Positions 10,933 through 21,069 of a DNA stretch of 64,000 nucleotides are shown in pieces. A program made the position numbers and the translations under genes. The stretch's first letter is position 1, and every line of letters begins with the position of its first letter. The stretch is from Distichodus sexfasciatus. Taxonomy: Eukaryota > Chordata > Actinopteri > Characiformes > Distichodontidae. Where the stretch lies: positions 62,001 to 126,000 of the forward strand of contig JAVGVS010000288.1 of NCBI GenBank assembly GCA_032718565.1, read 5' to 3'. The notes under the pieces were generated by a model. The model ran no database searches. It was not told the origin of the DNA and saw nothing but the letters and a program-made list of their open reading frames with translations.

Positions 10933-11291
10933 TAGAGGTGTGAACCTTCACTGGTCTCACGATCCGATATCTTGATGCATCACAATGCAGCCCATACATT
11001 TTTCTACATTACTTCACGTTGCACACAGATTGGGCATGGACCACAGATCGGGCATGGACCGCAGATCGGGCATGGACCGCAGATCGGGCAGCCATAGTTA
11101 CTATTGGGACGTTCTTTTTAACTAGAATTTTTTATGCCGTAGCCAGAAAATCACCATGCAATGTCATGATATACTGTCCCAGGGACCACCACCCAGCAGT
11201 CTGAGTGGGGGGTGGGAGGGGGTATTTTTTGCAGAATCGTCCACGTCTGCATTGTGATGCATCGATTATTCAATTAATTTCATTACCCCTA
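10933..11291. mobile_element. hAT-like non-autonomous element (359 bp) with an internal minisatellite
   Basis: Ends are 'TAGAGGTGTGAACC' and, inverted, 'TAGGGGTAATGAAA'. Matching subterminal blocks 'GATGCATCACAATGCAG' occur in inverted orientation at both ends. Flanks GAGTGTAT (10925-10932) and GAGCGTAT (11292-11299) are an 8-bp duplication with one mismatch. The interior at 11033-11092 holds about 3.4 units of an 18-bp repeat 'CAGATCGGGCATGGACCG'. The host sequence is a DANA-like SINE. Confidence 0.82.
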
Positions 11292-11372
11292 GAGCGTATG
11301 TGCCCTGTGCTGTGTTGGCGCCCGCCCAGGGTGGGGGCCTGCTTTGTCCCCAAAGTCCTGGGAATATATCTT
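11292..11372 (+). mobile_element. DANA-like SINE, right part (interrupted)
   Basis: Resumes the SINE after the inserted element, with 'TGTTGGCGCCCGCCCAGGG' and 'AAGTCCTGGGA'. These match the copies at 24635-24908 (+) and 35652-36015 (-). The tail is lost in AT-rich sequence. Confidence 0.72.
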
Positions 11373-12101
11373 CAAAACATTAGGTTATTGTTTGTTTGTT
11401 TTTTTCAATTCTACAGTTGTACATTATTATACTTTCTTATGAACTAATGTTAAACAAACTTAAAATACTGGCGAATGAGGCCAATTGTTTTTGTTTCTTC
11501 ATACAGTATGTTATATAGTATTGATACAGCAAATGTTTTGTCATGTAATGTTTTGTTGTCAATTTTTTCCAGAAATATCTTGTAATATTATTTAAAATTA
11601 TATATGATATTTGTTTTGTTATTCGTGTAATTTATTTTTACACACTGACAGACAAGGCCATTGGAGAACACAATGCACAGACACTCGCATAATGTATATT
11701 TTGAGGCTTAACCCCATATATCACTCTTGTCATCTATCATCACACGCTTTGCGGCATCTTGCCTCTGTCTATAAGTCACTAGGAGAGGCTCTCAAATCAC
11801 ACACACACACACACACACACAGCTTTCTAGGCCACGAGAGTCCACTGTATGTCCCATACGTCAAAAAAACGGCATGGTGTTCAAGTTCATAGTGACCCCT
11901 ATGCTATTCATACCTGCAGGTAAGCAGCTGTTACATACTCACACACACACACACACTCATATACACAACCAGACTTCTACCTATGGAGAATGTCAAGGCT
12001 TGATGAGAGATCCGGGGAGGCCGTAAAGGGTTTGCTGAAGCAGGTCACGGAGGAACGGATTGTGCTGTTGTCTTATAAGGTGTGTTGAGGGAGAAGGAGA
12101 G

Positions 12102-12140
<39 letters not shown>

Positions 12141-12745
12141 CGCTTGGAGCGGTGAACCTCCTGCTCCAACGCAGCCGGGGAAGATGGAACAGCAAGAACC
12201 AGAAAAGAATCGGGATAAGAGGAAAAGAGCCACTATGTTCTTTTCAGGTATTGAGGTATTTAGCCATGGATGTTGTGTGTGTGTGTGTGTGTGTGTGAGG
12301 GAAAGAGCCAGAGGAAAAGGGAAAGAGAGAGAAACAGAGAGAGAGAGAGAGAGAATGCTAATAGGTAGAGAGAGTTCCCAGATGGAACTAGTGTTCATGG
12401 AACTCACCTGAAGTTTTTGATAAGTGTGTGTGTGTGTGTGTGTGCTAATGGTGAATAAATCAGAGAGTGTGTGCATGGATTGTGGTATGAGAACAGTAAT
12501 CGGAAAGATACTCTAAAGTGTGTGGTGCTAAAAGACATAGGCATGTGATGTTGTGCTCTGGTATTTAGTGTGTGTGCGTTGGGCGATTGAGCGTAAGTGT
12601 GTTTGTGCACACGCGTGTGTGTTTATGATGTGCGTATGATGATGATGATTATAGAAGATGGAGAGAATGTGCTGTGTGTAGGCTCAGGGTGTACTGCTCA
12701 GGTATGTGGTGACAGGTGAGTGAGTTTGAGTGTGTGAGTGTGTGT
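11373..12745. other. Microsatellite-rich spacer
   Basis: Contains (CA)n at 11798-11821 and 11940-11956, and (GT)n or (TG)n at 12105-12138, 12274-12298 and 12422-12444. A GA run lies near 12329-12353. Poly-CV and poly-TH frames arise from these runs. No gene was recognised. Confidence 0.7.
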
Positions 12746-12749
12746 GTGT

Positions 12750-13029
12750 TTATGTATTTATCGCATTGTGGGGACCTTTTTGTCCCCTAAAATCACTTTT
12801 ATCTGTTTTTTTGGGGCTTTGTGGGGACATTTGAGAGGTCCCCGTGAGGAGAAATGACTTTATAGAAAATGTGCTTGTTTTATTTGAGAAACTAAAAGAG
12901 GTAAAAGATGTGCTTTTGGTTACTGAGGTTAAGGTTAGGGTTAGGATTAGGTGTAGGTGTAAAATTATGTACATCTAGTCATTATGGGAGCCTGTGCAGA
13001 GACCCCACAAAGATAGTACTACAGAGACA

Positions 13030-13031
<2 letters not shown>
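12750..13031 (+). repeat. TGGGGACC repeat, copy A
   Basis: Young copy of a fish repeat flanked by (TG)n. It contains 'CATTGTGGGGACC', 'TTTGTGGGGACATTTGAGAG', a telomere-like 'GGTTAAGGTTAGGGTTAGG', and ends 'CCCCACAAAGATAGTA'. It is closely similar to copy B (14759-15031) and to the reverse copy C (19121-19386). No terminal inverted repeats or coding frame. The TG run continues at 13034-13098. Confidence 0.88.

Positions 13032-13033
<2 letters not shown>

Positions 13034-13098
<65 letters not shown>
13034..13098. repeat. (TG)n microsatellite with interruptions
   Basis: About 65 bp of TG with a few TATG/TCTG variants, abutting the TGGGGACC repeat. This family normally sits within TG tracts. 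Confidence 0.9.
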
Positions 13099-13100
<2 letters not shown>

Positions 13101-13277
13101 AATGTGGAGCAGGTGTGAGGTCAAGCCAGGGCAAAAAAACATAATGTTAACACACACTTAATTTGTATTACTCAGAAAAGTAACAAAGCAAGTGTGTGCT
13201 GATAAGAAATTAAAAGAACGCTGTGTGGATTTCCAAAGAGTTCCATTCAAGTAATTGGGCATGTACTTCCACCCACG

Positions 13278-13319
13278 CTCTCTCTCTCTCTCTCTCTCTC
13301 TCTCTAGTCTAGTCTAGTC
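13278..13319. repeat. (CT)n followed by (AGTCT)3
   Basis: A 28-bp CT run followed directly by three AGTCT units, just left of a SINE 3' end. Confidence 0.9.
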
Positions 13320-13357
13320 ATTTAGCTATTTGTAAGGACCCAATTGTTCCCTAAAAA

Positions 13358-13404
13358 TGAGTGATTATTTGTCATTGTGAACACACCACCACACAGCACT
13401 GCAC
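13358..13404 (-). mobile_element. tRNA-derived SINE, 3' part (interrupted)
   Basis: Reverse-strand SINE tail 'GAGTGATTATTTGTCATTG' followed by the 'GAACACACCAC' block. The element continues at 14406 after a 1-kb insertion. Confidence 0.82.
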
Positions 13405-14405
13405 TAGTGTTGTAGTACTCGAGTCCAGTCTCAAGACCAATTTGTGAAAGTCTCGGTCTTGTCTCGGACTCGGTCGTATTTGTACTCGGTCTTGTCATAG
13501 ACTCGGACAATGAGAATATTACTATTACAAGTCCTTGAGACCGATGCAGGCATTTTGCGTTGTTTATTAATTAGTGTTTTAATAACTCAGAATCATCTTA
13601 ACTTACAGAAACCACCCACATACCATCAGAATCACAAGACTTTCAACTTACCGGACGTTATATTTACCGGAAATTATTTCTGAGTAATTCCGTGCACAAA
13701 AACTGAAGTAATTGCTTAAAAACACATGAATTACATTATTTGCGATGTAAACACTCGGGTTAGCACTCGCGACTCTAATATGGAACGTCATTGTGCGCAA
13801 AAATGTAGTCTTTCCGAAAGGTCAAAAGCAGCTCATTTTGTAGGCCAAAAAGAATCAAAATCAGCTCAAAATGACCCAAAGCTGTAGTATTTCTTCATTT
13901 CAATTGATAAGAATTTTTCCCATTTTATAATGTTAGAGAGTAATCAGTAGGGAAACAATAAATATAGAAAAATGCATTATTTGTTATCATATAATTTTGT
14001 TCTGTATCCAGATAGATACCAAATGGATAAAGAAGTGTTTCCACCTGCACTAACCTTATTTTTCTTCACAGCACTAAGCCTTAGAACGTCTCTGCATAAT
14101 AACAACTCTGCAGCCAATAAACCAGTGAGTTTGGTCTTGAGGAGTGTTCACTGTGGTTTGTTGAGTTTAACATATGATGTGATCAGTTTGGATAACCGGT
14201 GAAGTGATTTCCTCATTATAGATATGTAAGGGATAAATATTGAATAAACATGTTTAATGTTGCTTAGGCTTTGCATGTTCCACTTATCTGCCATGTGATG
14301 TGAAAAGTGTTTTGGTCCAGTCTCGGTCTTGGTCTCATCTCAGCCCTTCAGGGTCTTAGTCTTGGTCTCAGTTTCGGTTTAGGTGGTCTTGAGCCCAACT
14401 TTAGA
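13402..14405. mobile_element. hAT-like non-autonomous element of the CTCGAGTCC family, copy 1
   Basis: The left end 'TAGTGTTGTAGTACTCGAGTC' minus its last base is followed by CTCGGTCTTG repeats. The right end carries the inverted counterparts ('GGTCTTGGTCTCA', 'AGGTGGTCTTGAG'). It sits inside a SINE; the flanking 8-mers CAGCACTG and CAGCATGC look like a degraded target duplication. The core at 13886-14080 is shared with E1, E2 and the copy at 25148. A short open frame at 13972-14202 follows the repeat and shows no sign of selection. Confidence 0.75.
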
Positions 14406-14607
14406 CAGCATGCAGTGCACCACAATGAAATGGAACCTTTGTATTTGACCCATCCGTGAAGGAGCAGTTTGGCAGCGCCCAGGGAGCTGTGGTTGGGGAC
14501 GGTACCTTGCTCATGAGTATGGCAGCCGCACCTTTACCAGTCCAGATCTTGAACTGATGACCTTCTGATCACGGGACCAAATCCCTAACCATTACACTAC
14601 CAACCCG
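14406..14607 (-). mobile_element. tRNA-derived SINE, 5' part (interrupted)
   Basis: Continues the SINE begun at 13358. It contains 'AGTGCACCACAATGAAATG', 'GACCCATCCGTGAAGGAGC', 'CTTGCTCATGAGTA' and the reverse tRNA-like head ending 'ACCATTACACTACCAAC'. Together the halves make an almost complete SINE. Confidence 0.85.
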
Positions 14608-14624
14608 AACATGTGATTTGTCCA

Positions 14625-14740
14625 ATTTTTGTGGCTTCAAAGGAGATTTTTATACCGGTTCTCAAAGGAAAAAAGTTAAAACTTAAAGAGTGTAAATTTG
14701 CTTTTAGTTACTGAGGTTAAGGTTAATGAAGATAACAATG
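14625..14740 (+). repeat. Diverged TGGGGACC-type half repeat
   Basis: Contains 'TTTGTGGCTTCAAAGG' and 'TTTGCTTTTAGTTACTGAGG', which parallel the body of the young copies but are much more diverged. It lies directly before young copy B, in the same orientation. Confidence 0.5.
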
Positions 14741-14758
14741 TGTGTGTCTGTGTGTGTT

Positions 14759-15031
14759 CATGTATTTATCGCATTGTGGGGACCTTTTTTGTCCCGTAAT
14801 TCACTTTTATCGTTTTTTTGGGCTTTGTGGGGACATTTGAGAGGTCCCCATGAGGAAAAATGACTTTATAGAAAATGTGCTTGTTTTATTTGAGAAACTA
14901 AAAGAGGTAAAACGTGCTTTTGGTTACTGAGGTTAAGGTTAGGGTTAGGATTAGGTGTAGGTGTAAAATTATGTACTTTAGTGATTATGGGAGTCTATGG
15001 AAGGACCTCACAAAGATAGTAATACATAGAC
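14759..15031 (+). repeat. TGGGGACC repeat, copy B
   Basis: Nearly the same as copy A throughout, including 'GAGGTCCCCATGAGGA', 'GTGCTTGTTTTATTTGAGAA' and the telomere-like block. Ends 'CTCACAAAGATAGTAATAC' followed by (TG)n. Small indels separate it from copy A. Confidence 0.88.
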
Positions 15032-15299
15032 TGTGTGTGTGTGTGTGCGCGTTAGGGCTTAATTGATGTCAGAAGACCAATTCTTTGGAGCTTTTTGCGT
15101 AAAAGTAAATGATTTCCCTGCTACTACAATCGTGTTGCAGGTCACCACATTCTGACACGACAACTAATACACATTCAAATCGTTATAAGGTTTCAGTCTT
15201 TAGAAATGTATCCTAATGAGCCTCACCCACATCAGGGTGACTAACCATTAACTCATCTAATGCAAACAATTATCAGATTCAAATGCTAATCACTCAGCA

Positions 15300-15660
15300 T
15301 CTCTCTTTCTCTTTCTCACTTTCTCTCTCTCCCCGCCCTGTGAGTCTGCAGGCAGAGCCAAACTGAAGCCAGACTCACAGCAGGCCACTGCTTCTCCGAG
15401 CCAACACTCCTCTGGGAAAAGTCCTTCCCATGTGTTGTGAAGCCCCCACAGCGTAGAGGCTTCCCAGCAGCCCTGGTGAGCTCATCCTTAAAATTCCAAC
15501 ACTCTGTTTTATCTCTTAAACTACACCCTCCTCTCCAGGTTGAAGAGCCAAGATTCATTCTTTATTCGTCACGTGCATAGTTACACAAGTACTACATGAG
15601 GTGAAATTCAAACCTGGATCTCTCCTACGACTGCATCATTAGTAAGTAATATTACATTAT
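15300..15660. other. CT-rich stretch, weak exon-like segment and retroposon tail fragment
   Basis: A CT-rich run ends in 'GTCTGCAG' at 15351, followed by a GC-richer segment to a 'CTGGTGAGC' site near 15476 (discussed in the findings). From 15548 a 'AAGATTCATTCTTTATTCGT' motif resembles the rear end of fish LINE-like retroposons. Confidence 0.3.
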
Positions 15661-15670
15661 GTGGATTTAA

Positions 15671-15869
15671 GTGAGTGATTATTTGTCATTGTGAACATCC
15701 TCAACACAGCAGAGCACACAGCACATCACAACGAAATGCGCCTCTACATTTGACCCATCCGTGAAGGAGCAGCGCTTAGGACCTCGCTCCTGAGCACCTC
15801 AGTGGTAGCTTTACCGGTACAAACCTTTTAGCATGGGGCCAACTCCCTAACCGTTATGCTACCAACTTA
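15671..15869 (-). mobile_element. tRNA-derived SINE
   Basis: Reverse copy with tail 'GTGAGTGATTATTTGTCATTG', minus its last base, at its left edge. It has 'TTTGACCCATCCGTGAAGG' in the middle and a head ending 'CTAACCGTTATGCTACCAAC'. Part of the body is deleted. Confidence 0.83.
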
Positions 15870-16835
15870 GCAAATAGTAGATAATATTGCAAATTAAATA
15901 GCAATATATAGACAAAAAGTAATGTAAACGAGCTGTGGTGCCTTTCTGTGTGGAATATGCATGCTCACGTTGGTGTGGGTTTCCTCCGGGTGGATCCCAG
16001 TTGAGAAGTCTTGACTAATCTGCCAGTTTTCAGTAACACAAAGACGGCAAGTTACACGGGCACCTTGAGCTGAGCTTGACCTTCTCAGCATGTGTGTTTG
16101 AAACGTGTGTATGGTTTGTCCTACATAAGGGTGGTGAGAGACAGATTTGGGTCATGCAAGGAAGAAACCTCCCAGTTAACTGTGAACTGCTGGAAAAGTC
16201 AGGGTAGATTAGCGCTAGATGATCCACGACGGTCATTAAAGATGGTCTAACTGGTCCAGCTTCCAAAACGCTGCTTAAGAACGTATATCATGCCAAACTG
16301 CTTCAGTTGACAGAACAACATTAAAGAGATCCAAAATAATTTATATGATCTCAGGTAAAATGGGGCTTTTTAGATGATGAGCTCAAAACAGACAAATTTA
16401 TATTATATTTTTAAAAAAGAATTCAGCTTTCTGAACTGACAGATCATTTTATACTTATTTCAAAACTTTTCACTTGACAAAAGCATTCATTGGAAATATC
16501 TCTTCATGGGAAAACAGATGATCTCACCCAGTTACTCTGGAACAGTTTGGGCTTATGGGACTTGAGCCAAACAGTGGCGACACTTTTTCTGCTCTAGATT
16601 TTGACTCATCTGGCATTTTAACTGCAGAAATGTTCATTAACAACATCACAAGTTTCAGTCACACAACACTGCACTTTCTCTTAAAAAGGGTTGAAGAGGT
16701 CCAGTACACTACACTGCAATAAAGGCTAGAGTAGAATTGTTGGGCGTGGCTGATTTTTTGGGGTATGTGTGCATGCAAGTGTGTTTTATTCAGATGATAC
16801 GTAAAACTCATTAGGTGCAGTCATAAGTAAATAAT
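15870..16835. other. Unannotated spacer
   Basis: AT-rich sequence without recognised repeats, splice-flanked open segments or RNA structures. Confidence 0.4.
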
Positions 16836-16837
16836 TC

Positions 16838-17004
16838 ACTCCAAGGATCAAAGGGTCGGTGAGTTCAAATCCCACTGAGGTATAGAAAAGGTACCATCTT
16901 CAAGCACTGCCCACTACTCTTATTTTGAAGGGTCAAATGTAGAAGACGCATTTGTTTGTTGCGCATTGGTGATCACACTTGGTAACAAATAATCACTCAC
17001 TTTT
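16838..17004 (+). mobile_element. tRNA-derived SINE, diverged and partly deleted
   Basis: Shows 'GTGAGTTCAAATCCCACTGA' (box B region), 'CAAGCACTGCCCACTACTC', 'GGGTCAAATGTAGAAG' and tail 'AACAAATAATCACTCACTT'. Several body blocks are missing. Confidence 0.7.
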
Positions 17005-17077
17005 ACTCGGGCACAAGTTTTGGGACACTGACAGAGCTTTACTGTAAAACTACATTTACAGATGGAAATCATTTGCA

Positions 17078-17165
17078 TTTACAGCATTTATCAGATGCCC
17101 TTACCATGTCCTATTTTCTACGGAGGGTTTACCTGGAGCAAATTGGGCTTCAGGGTCTTGCTCAG
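17078..17165 (+). repeat. GGCATTTAGCAGAC-type repeat fragment
   Basis: 'TTTACAGCATTTATCAGATG' through 'CTGGAGCAAATTGGGCTTC' and 'AGGGTCTTGCTCAG' match the order of blocks in the same old family at 24925 and 59480. Confidence 0.55.
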
Positions 17166-17175
17166 TTAAGTAAAA

Positions 17176-17272
17176 GTGAGTGGTTATTTGTCAGCACAGC
17201 ACACAGTGCACCACAATGAAATATAACCTCTGCATTTGACCAATCCATGAAAGAGCAGTGGGCAGCTGCCCT
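17176..17272 (-). mobile_element. tRNA-derived SINE, 5'-truncated
   Basis: Reverse copy retaining only the 3' portion: 'GTGAGTGGTTATTTGTCA', 'AGTGCACCACAATGAAATA' and 'CTCTGCATTTGACC'. It lies 172 bp from the + strand copy, with the two 3' ends facing each other. Confidence 0.75.
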
Positions 17273-17299
17273 TAGTTGTAGTAGTGGTGAAGGTGGGAT

Positions 17300-19120
17300 T
17301 TGAGCAACTGAGCAACTTAGAGCCTGTGCTCAAATGCTATGTCTCAAATCACAATGTTAACATTCTGAAACTGGAAAAGAATTGACATGTGGAACGTTGT
17401 ACATTCAAACATCGTGAACTAAAAGTCTCTGTATTGAGTTCAGTGGGTTGGAGGTACAATTGTATAGCAATAATGGATTCATGGAAATTTCCTATTTTGT
17501 CTTGGTGTCACTCTGACTTCGTTGTTGCTGGTGTGTCCTCTTTCAGGTGTGATTATGGCATTCCACCCCCCTCACTCCCCACCCCCTACAGGCTTGTGCG
17601 AGGTACTGGGCAAACACACAGCGCCTGGACCGACGCATGCAGCGCTTAGCAAACAAACGAATGTCCTATCCTGGTCAAAGAGCGCTGTCCTGGTTAGGGG
17701 GCTATTTAAAGAGCATTATGGCGTAGAAGCTGCAATGAGTCACCTGGGTCAACATGGACGGTAAACCTACGAGCGCATACACACCCCCACACGCAAACTC
17801 ACACACACATATTATGTACAAGTCACGCCCGTTCATTAACACACTCCTCCCTGTCGCAGATACACCAAAACAAACAGATTCCTGTGTTTCCTCTCGGTTG
17901 GACTTAAGCCCGAAGCCAACAAAACACAATAATTTTCATATAAGCACACACACACACACACACATTTGATACGTATTTTTGTATGCAAAATGCGGGACTG
18001 ACTAATGGAGGAAGGAAATGCATGCACACACAGTCGCATATAGCAGACAATTTATCGTTTTTATATCTTTTACAGAGGTGAGTTTTTATGCAATGCAGTT
18101 TATTATCACAATAAGAAGCGGACAACACAGATTATACAAATAGAAGTTTTAACCTGCAGTCAAAAATATTTTCTGTATTTCTGAAGATCATTTTTACTTG
18201 CATATAAAGATCATTTTCATGTTGTATGTGTGTGAACAGGGTGGTGCCAGAGTGTGTTCTTTCATTGTGAAGACAGTAGGGAAAGCTGCTTGTGTTGTTC
18301 CCCCACCCAATTCCAGAGCAGCAGAACACACCCCGGGGCCCTCTCCACCCAACACAGCTATCCTAACCTACTCCTCTTTCACAAGAGCTCGTAAAAAAAA
18401 AGGAATGATGGATAGACGGTCAGATTGAGTAGAAAGATAAGGGTAACGGGAAAAAAGTGAAACATTTCTGCAAAGTTTAAATGATTAATGGGCCTCTTGG
18501 CGAGATAGCGTCTCACTGTCATGTTCGTCTGCTTGTGCAGCAGGCGTGGGGGTCCGTGAAGAGATCTTCACCTAACCTGTAGCGTGCGTGTCGCTGCAAG
18601 TGCATCCACTCATAAGATTTCACGCATGAGTAACTGTCGTTTCATTGCCCGACACTAATGCCAGGAGTGATTGGGAATGGAGGCCTTCTTTTTTTTCTCA
18701 GCGTCATAAATCCGTGGACGTTGTTCGTTGTTGAGTTTCTGTTTTTAAGAAAAGAAAGATAAGACAGAGAAAGAGAGAGTGGGAAGTAAACAGACCGGTC
18801 AGAAAAGAGAATCCCAGGCTGAAGGTGGGGTGGGATTAACTGCTGTTTTTGGTATGGATCACCCGGTATGCCAGGCGCATGTTGGCACAAGCTCACGCAT
18901 CCTTGAGGGAGTGCTGGGAACTGGCACAGGTAGCACCCTGTAGGGTAGGATTGCTCACACACTCACACTCACACACACCGTAAACATATTCCAATAACAC
19001 ACGGTGTAAGATCCTGGCGCCAGAGGAAAGAGACATCTAGTTTATTATAATGTTGTGTGTTGATCGTGTACAGACATTGAGGTGCATTTGTAAACTCCTC
19101 ACACACACACACACATGTAC
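17300..19120. other. Unannotated spacer with CA runs
   Basis: Short (CA)n runs at 17945-17963 and 18957-18977. No gene or repeat family was recognised, although 18480-18620 is somewhat CpG-enriched. Confidence 0.4.
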
Positions 19121-19386
19121 AGTCTTGTATTACTATCTTTGTGAGATAATGACTAATGACTAGATGTATATAATTTTACACCTACACCTAATCCTAAACC
19201 TAACCTTAACCTCAGTAACCAAAAGCACATATTTTACCTCTTTTAGTTTCTCAAATAAAACAAGCACATTTTCTATAAAGTCATTTTTCCTCATGAGGAC
19301 CTCTCAAATGTCCCCACAAAGCCCAAAAAAACAGATAAAAGTGATTTTAGGGGACAAAAAGGTCCCCACAATGCAATAAATACATG
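19121..19386 (-). repeat. TGGGGACC repeat, copy C
   Basis: Reverse copy of the family at 12750 and 14759, with 'TTTCCTCATGAGGACCTC', 'AATGTCCCCACAAAGCCC' and 'GGTCCCCACAATGCAATAAA'. CA tracts flank both ends. Similarity to copies A and B is high. Confidence 0.87.
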
Positions 19387-19404
19387 AACACACACACACA
19401 AACT

Positions 19405-19600
19405 TTGCTATCTTTGTCAGACATTTGTGTAGATCTGCATAACAGTAGAGCAACTACACCTACACCGAACTTCAGTAACCAAAAGCAAATCTTTTCACAC
19501 TTTAAATTTTTCTAATAAAATTGACAGCTTTTTTTCATATGCAAAAATCCTCACAAGGCCACAAAATTCTTGACAAATCTCCAATTTTCCAATCAACCCT
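19405..19600 (-). repeat. Diverged TGGGGACC-type half repeat
   Basis: Contains 'CTTCAGTAACCAAAAGCAAA' and 'ATCCTCACAAGGCCACAAAA'. On the minus strand it precedes young copy C, the same old-then-young order seen at 14625-15031. Confidence 0.5.
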
Positions 19601-20811
19601 GACTCTTGAATACTTGCAGACTATGTGAGATCTTCATCCTTTATAATGTCATTGTTTGATATTCAATTCACAGGCTTTCAGCGTTATTTTTTATTATTAA
19701 TTCCCAACATAACCTACACTTGTGTTATGAATTTGATGGTCAGACCCAGGTTCCAATTTTGGTGCCTTAAGATTAGAATGAGATAAGATGTTTCTTAGAT
19801 AATGGTGGAAGAAGTTCTATTCATTTTAAGATGGATATGGATATGGATATTTTTGGGCAAAAAAGTTAGCTGTCCTACACACTGAGTCTTCCAACACTGT
19901 GCCATTCTGCACCAAAGATACTGTAAATCAACATAAATGCGCAGTAAGGTGGCAGCATGATGTACAAGAAGTAACAACGTGTTATCACCAATAAGATTCC
20001 CAACTGTGTTGCGACAACAGTTTCATGACAGGTCAAATACTGCCCAAAAAGGCTGTAACTACTGAAGGAGCCGATTCCTAAGGGAGCACTTCTAGAATGG
20101 AACACACCCCAAGCTGAGGAGGGTGGAGACATCACTACAGTCGTCATTCAAACAGCTTCAGGGACATCCTGTTCTGACAAAGATCAAATTTGGCAGAGGT
20201 GGAATGAGTAACAGCTGAAACATCACAACTGCAACACCTGACATGAACGGTAAAGCAGCCGGTTCTCCCTGATTACTCTCCGCATGGGAACGCCAAAATG
20301 TGTGCACCGCTGTAGCACTTTGGTGGTAATTAAAAGATCTACAAGCCTTCAATCGTCACTCTAACCTACGTCAGTACTTGAAGTAACAGAAAGTCATCAG
20401 GTATTCTTTTTGGGCTTAGGACAATTAAAGGTGTTGTCTGAAAACAAAATTGACTTACAACTTTGGTCAAATTAGACTAACTTAAACCAACACACTTGTT
20501 GACACTGGGAAAACTGAATTCATAAAGCTAAAAAGAGCCAACTGCTTTGTAAAGATATACTGTAATCAATCAAATAAAATCAACTGATGGCATAAATAAC
20601 GGCAATAATACGTATATATTAAGGCTGAAACATTTACATAATCACAAAATTGCAATTGCAACCTCCACTACTACTATTCCTACTAATCCACAACTATTTC
20701 TACTACTACTATGGGCCTTATGCACAAGATTAGTTCCGTGTTGGTTAAAAAGGCGTGGCATCACTATTCGGAATATTAACTTTGCTGATCGCGGGAAACC
20801 CCTCTGTCTGT
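19601..20811. other. Unannotated spacer
   Basis: AT-rich sequence with a small GGATAT repeat at 19832-19850 and CTA/TAC repeats near 20665-20712. No gene was recognised. Confidence 0.4.
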
Positions 20812-21012
20812 GGTTACTTTTTACACAAATACTTTCAACAAAAGGCGTTTTACAGTAGATGTCTGCAGGAGCTCCCCTGCATCTCTGCATCTGATGTCCA
20901 CCGGATCTGCAAGTGGTCAGCAACACCAGACAGCAGACTGGACAAAGGTTTGGTGTTATATGGCTCCTCATACATTGACAACTATGAGGTTAAGTCGTTA
21001 TCAGCTAGCTAA
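20755..21012 (+). pseudogene. Gene-like fragment in left palindrome arm
   Basis: Open frame whose conserved part runs from 'LHKYFQQKAFYSRCLQELP' through 'ISASDVHRICKWSATPDSRL' to 'SSYIDNYEVKSLSAS'. It loosely recalls the front part of multicopy SWIM/YqaJ-type transposon-associated proteins of fish; this is a guess from residue pattern only. Compared with the right arm, about ten codon changes are non-synonymous and about two synonymous, so the fragment is not under coding constraint. No start, splice sites or downstream domains can be defended. Confidence 0.4.
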
Positions 21013-21069
21013 GTCACCTTAGCTAACGTTACCTGATTTCTGTGGGTTGAGTTGACATGAAAAAACGTC

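Noticed and set aside
12925..12952. Telomere-like 'GGTTAAGGTTAGGGTTAGG'
   Set aside because: It recurs at the same position in copies A, B and C of an interspersed repeat, so it is not evidence of an interstitial telomere or chromosome fusion.
13972..14202. 76-codon frame with a near-identical partner at 25710-25958 ('FVLYPDRYQMDKEV')
   Set aside because: Both lie in copies of the same non-autonomous DNA element, and similarity extends equally into non-open flanks. It may be a relic of a transposase exon but is not a gene.
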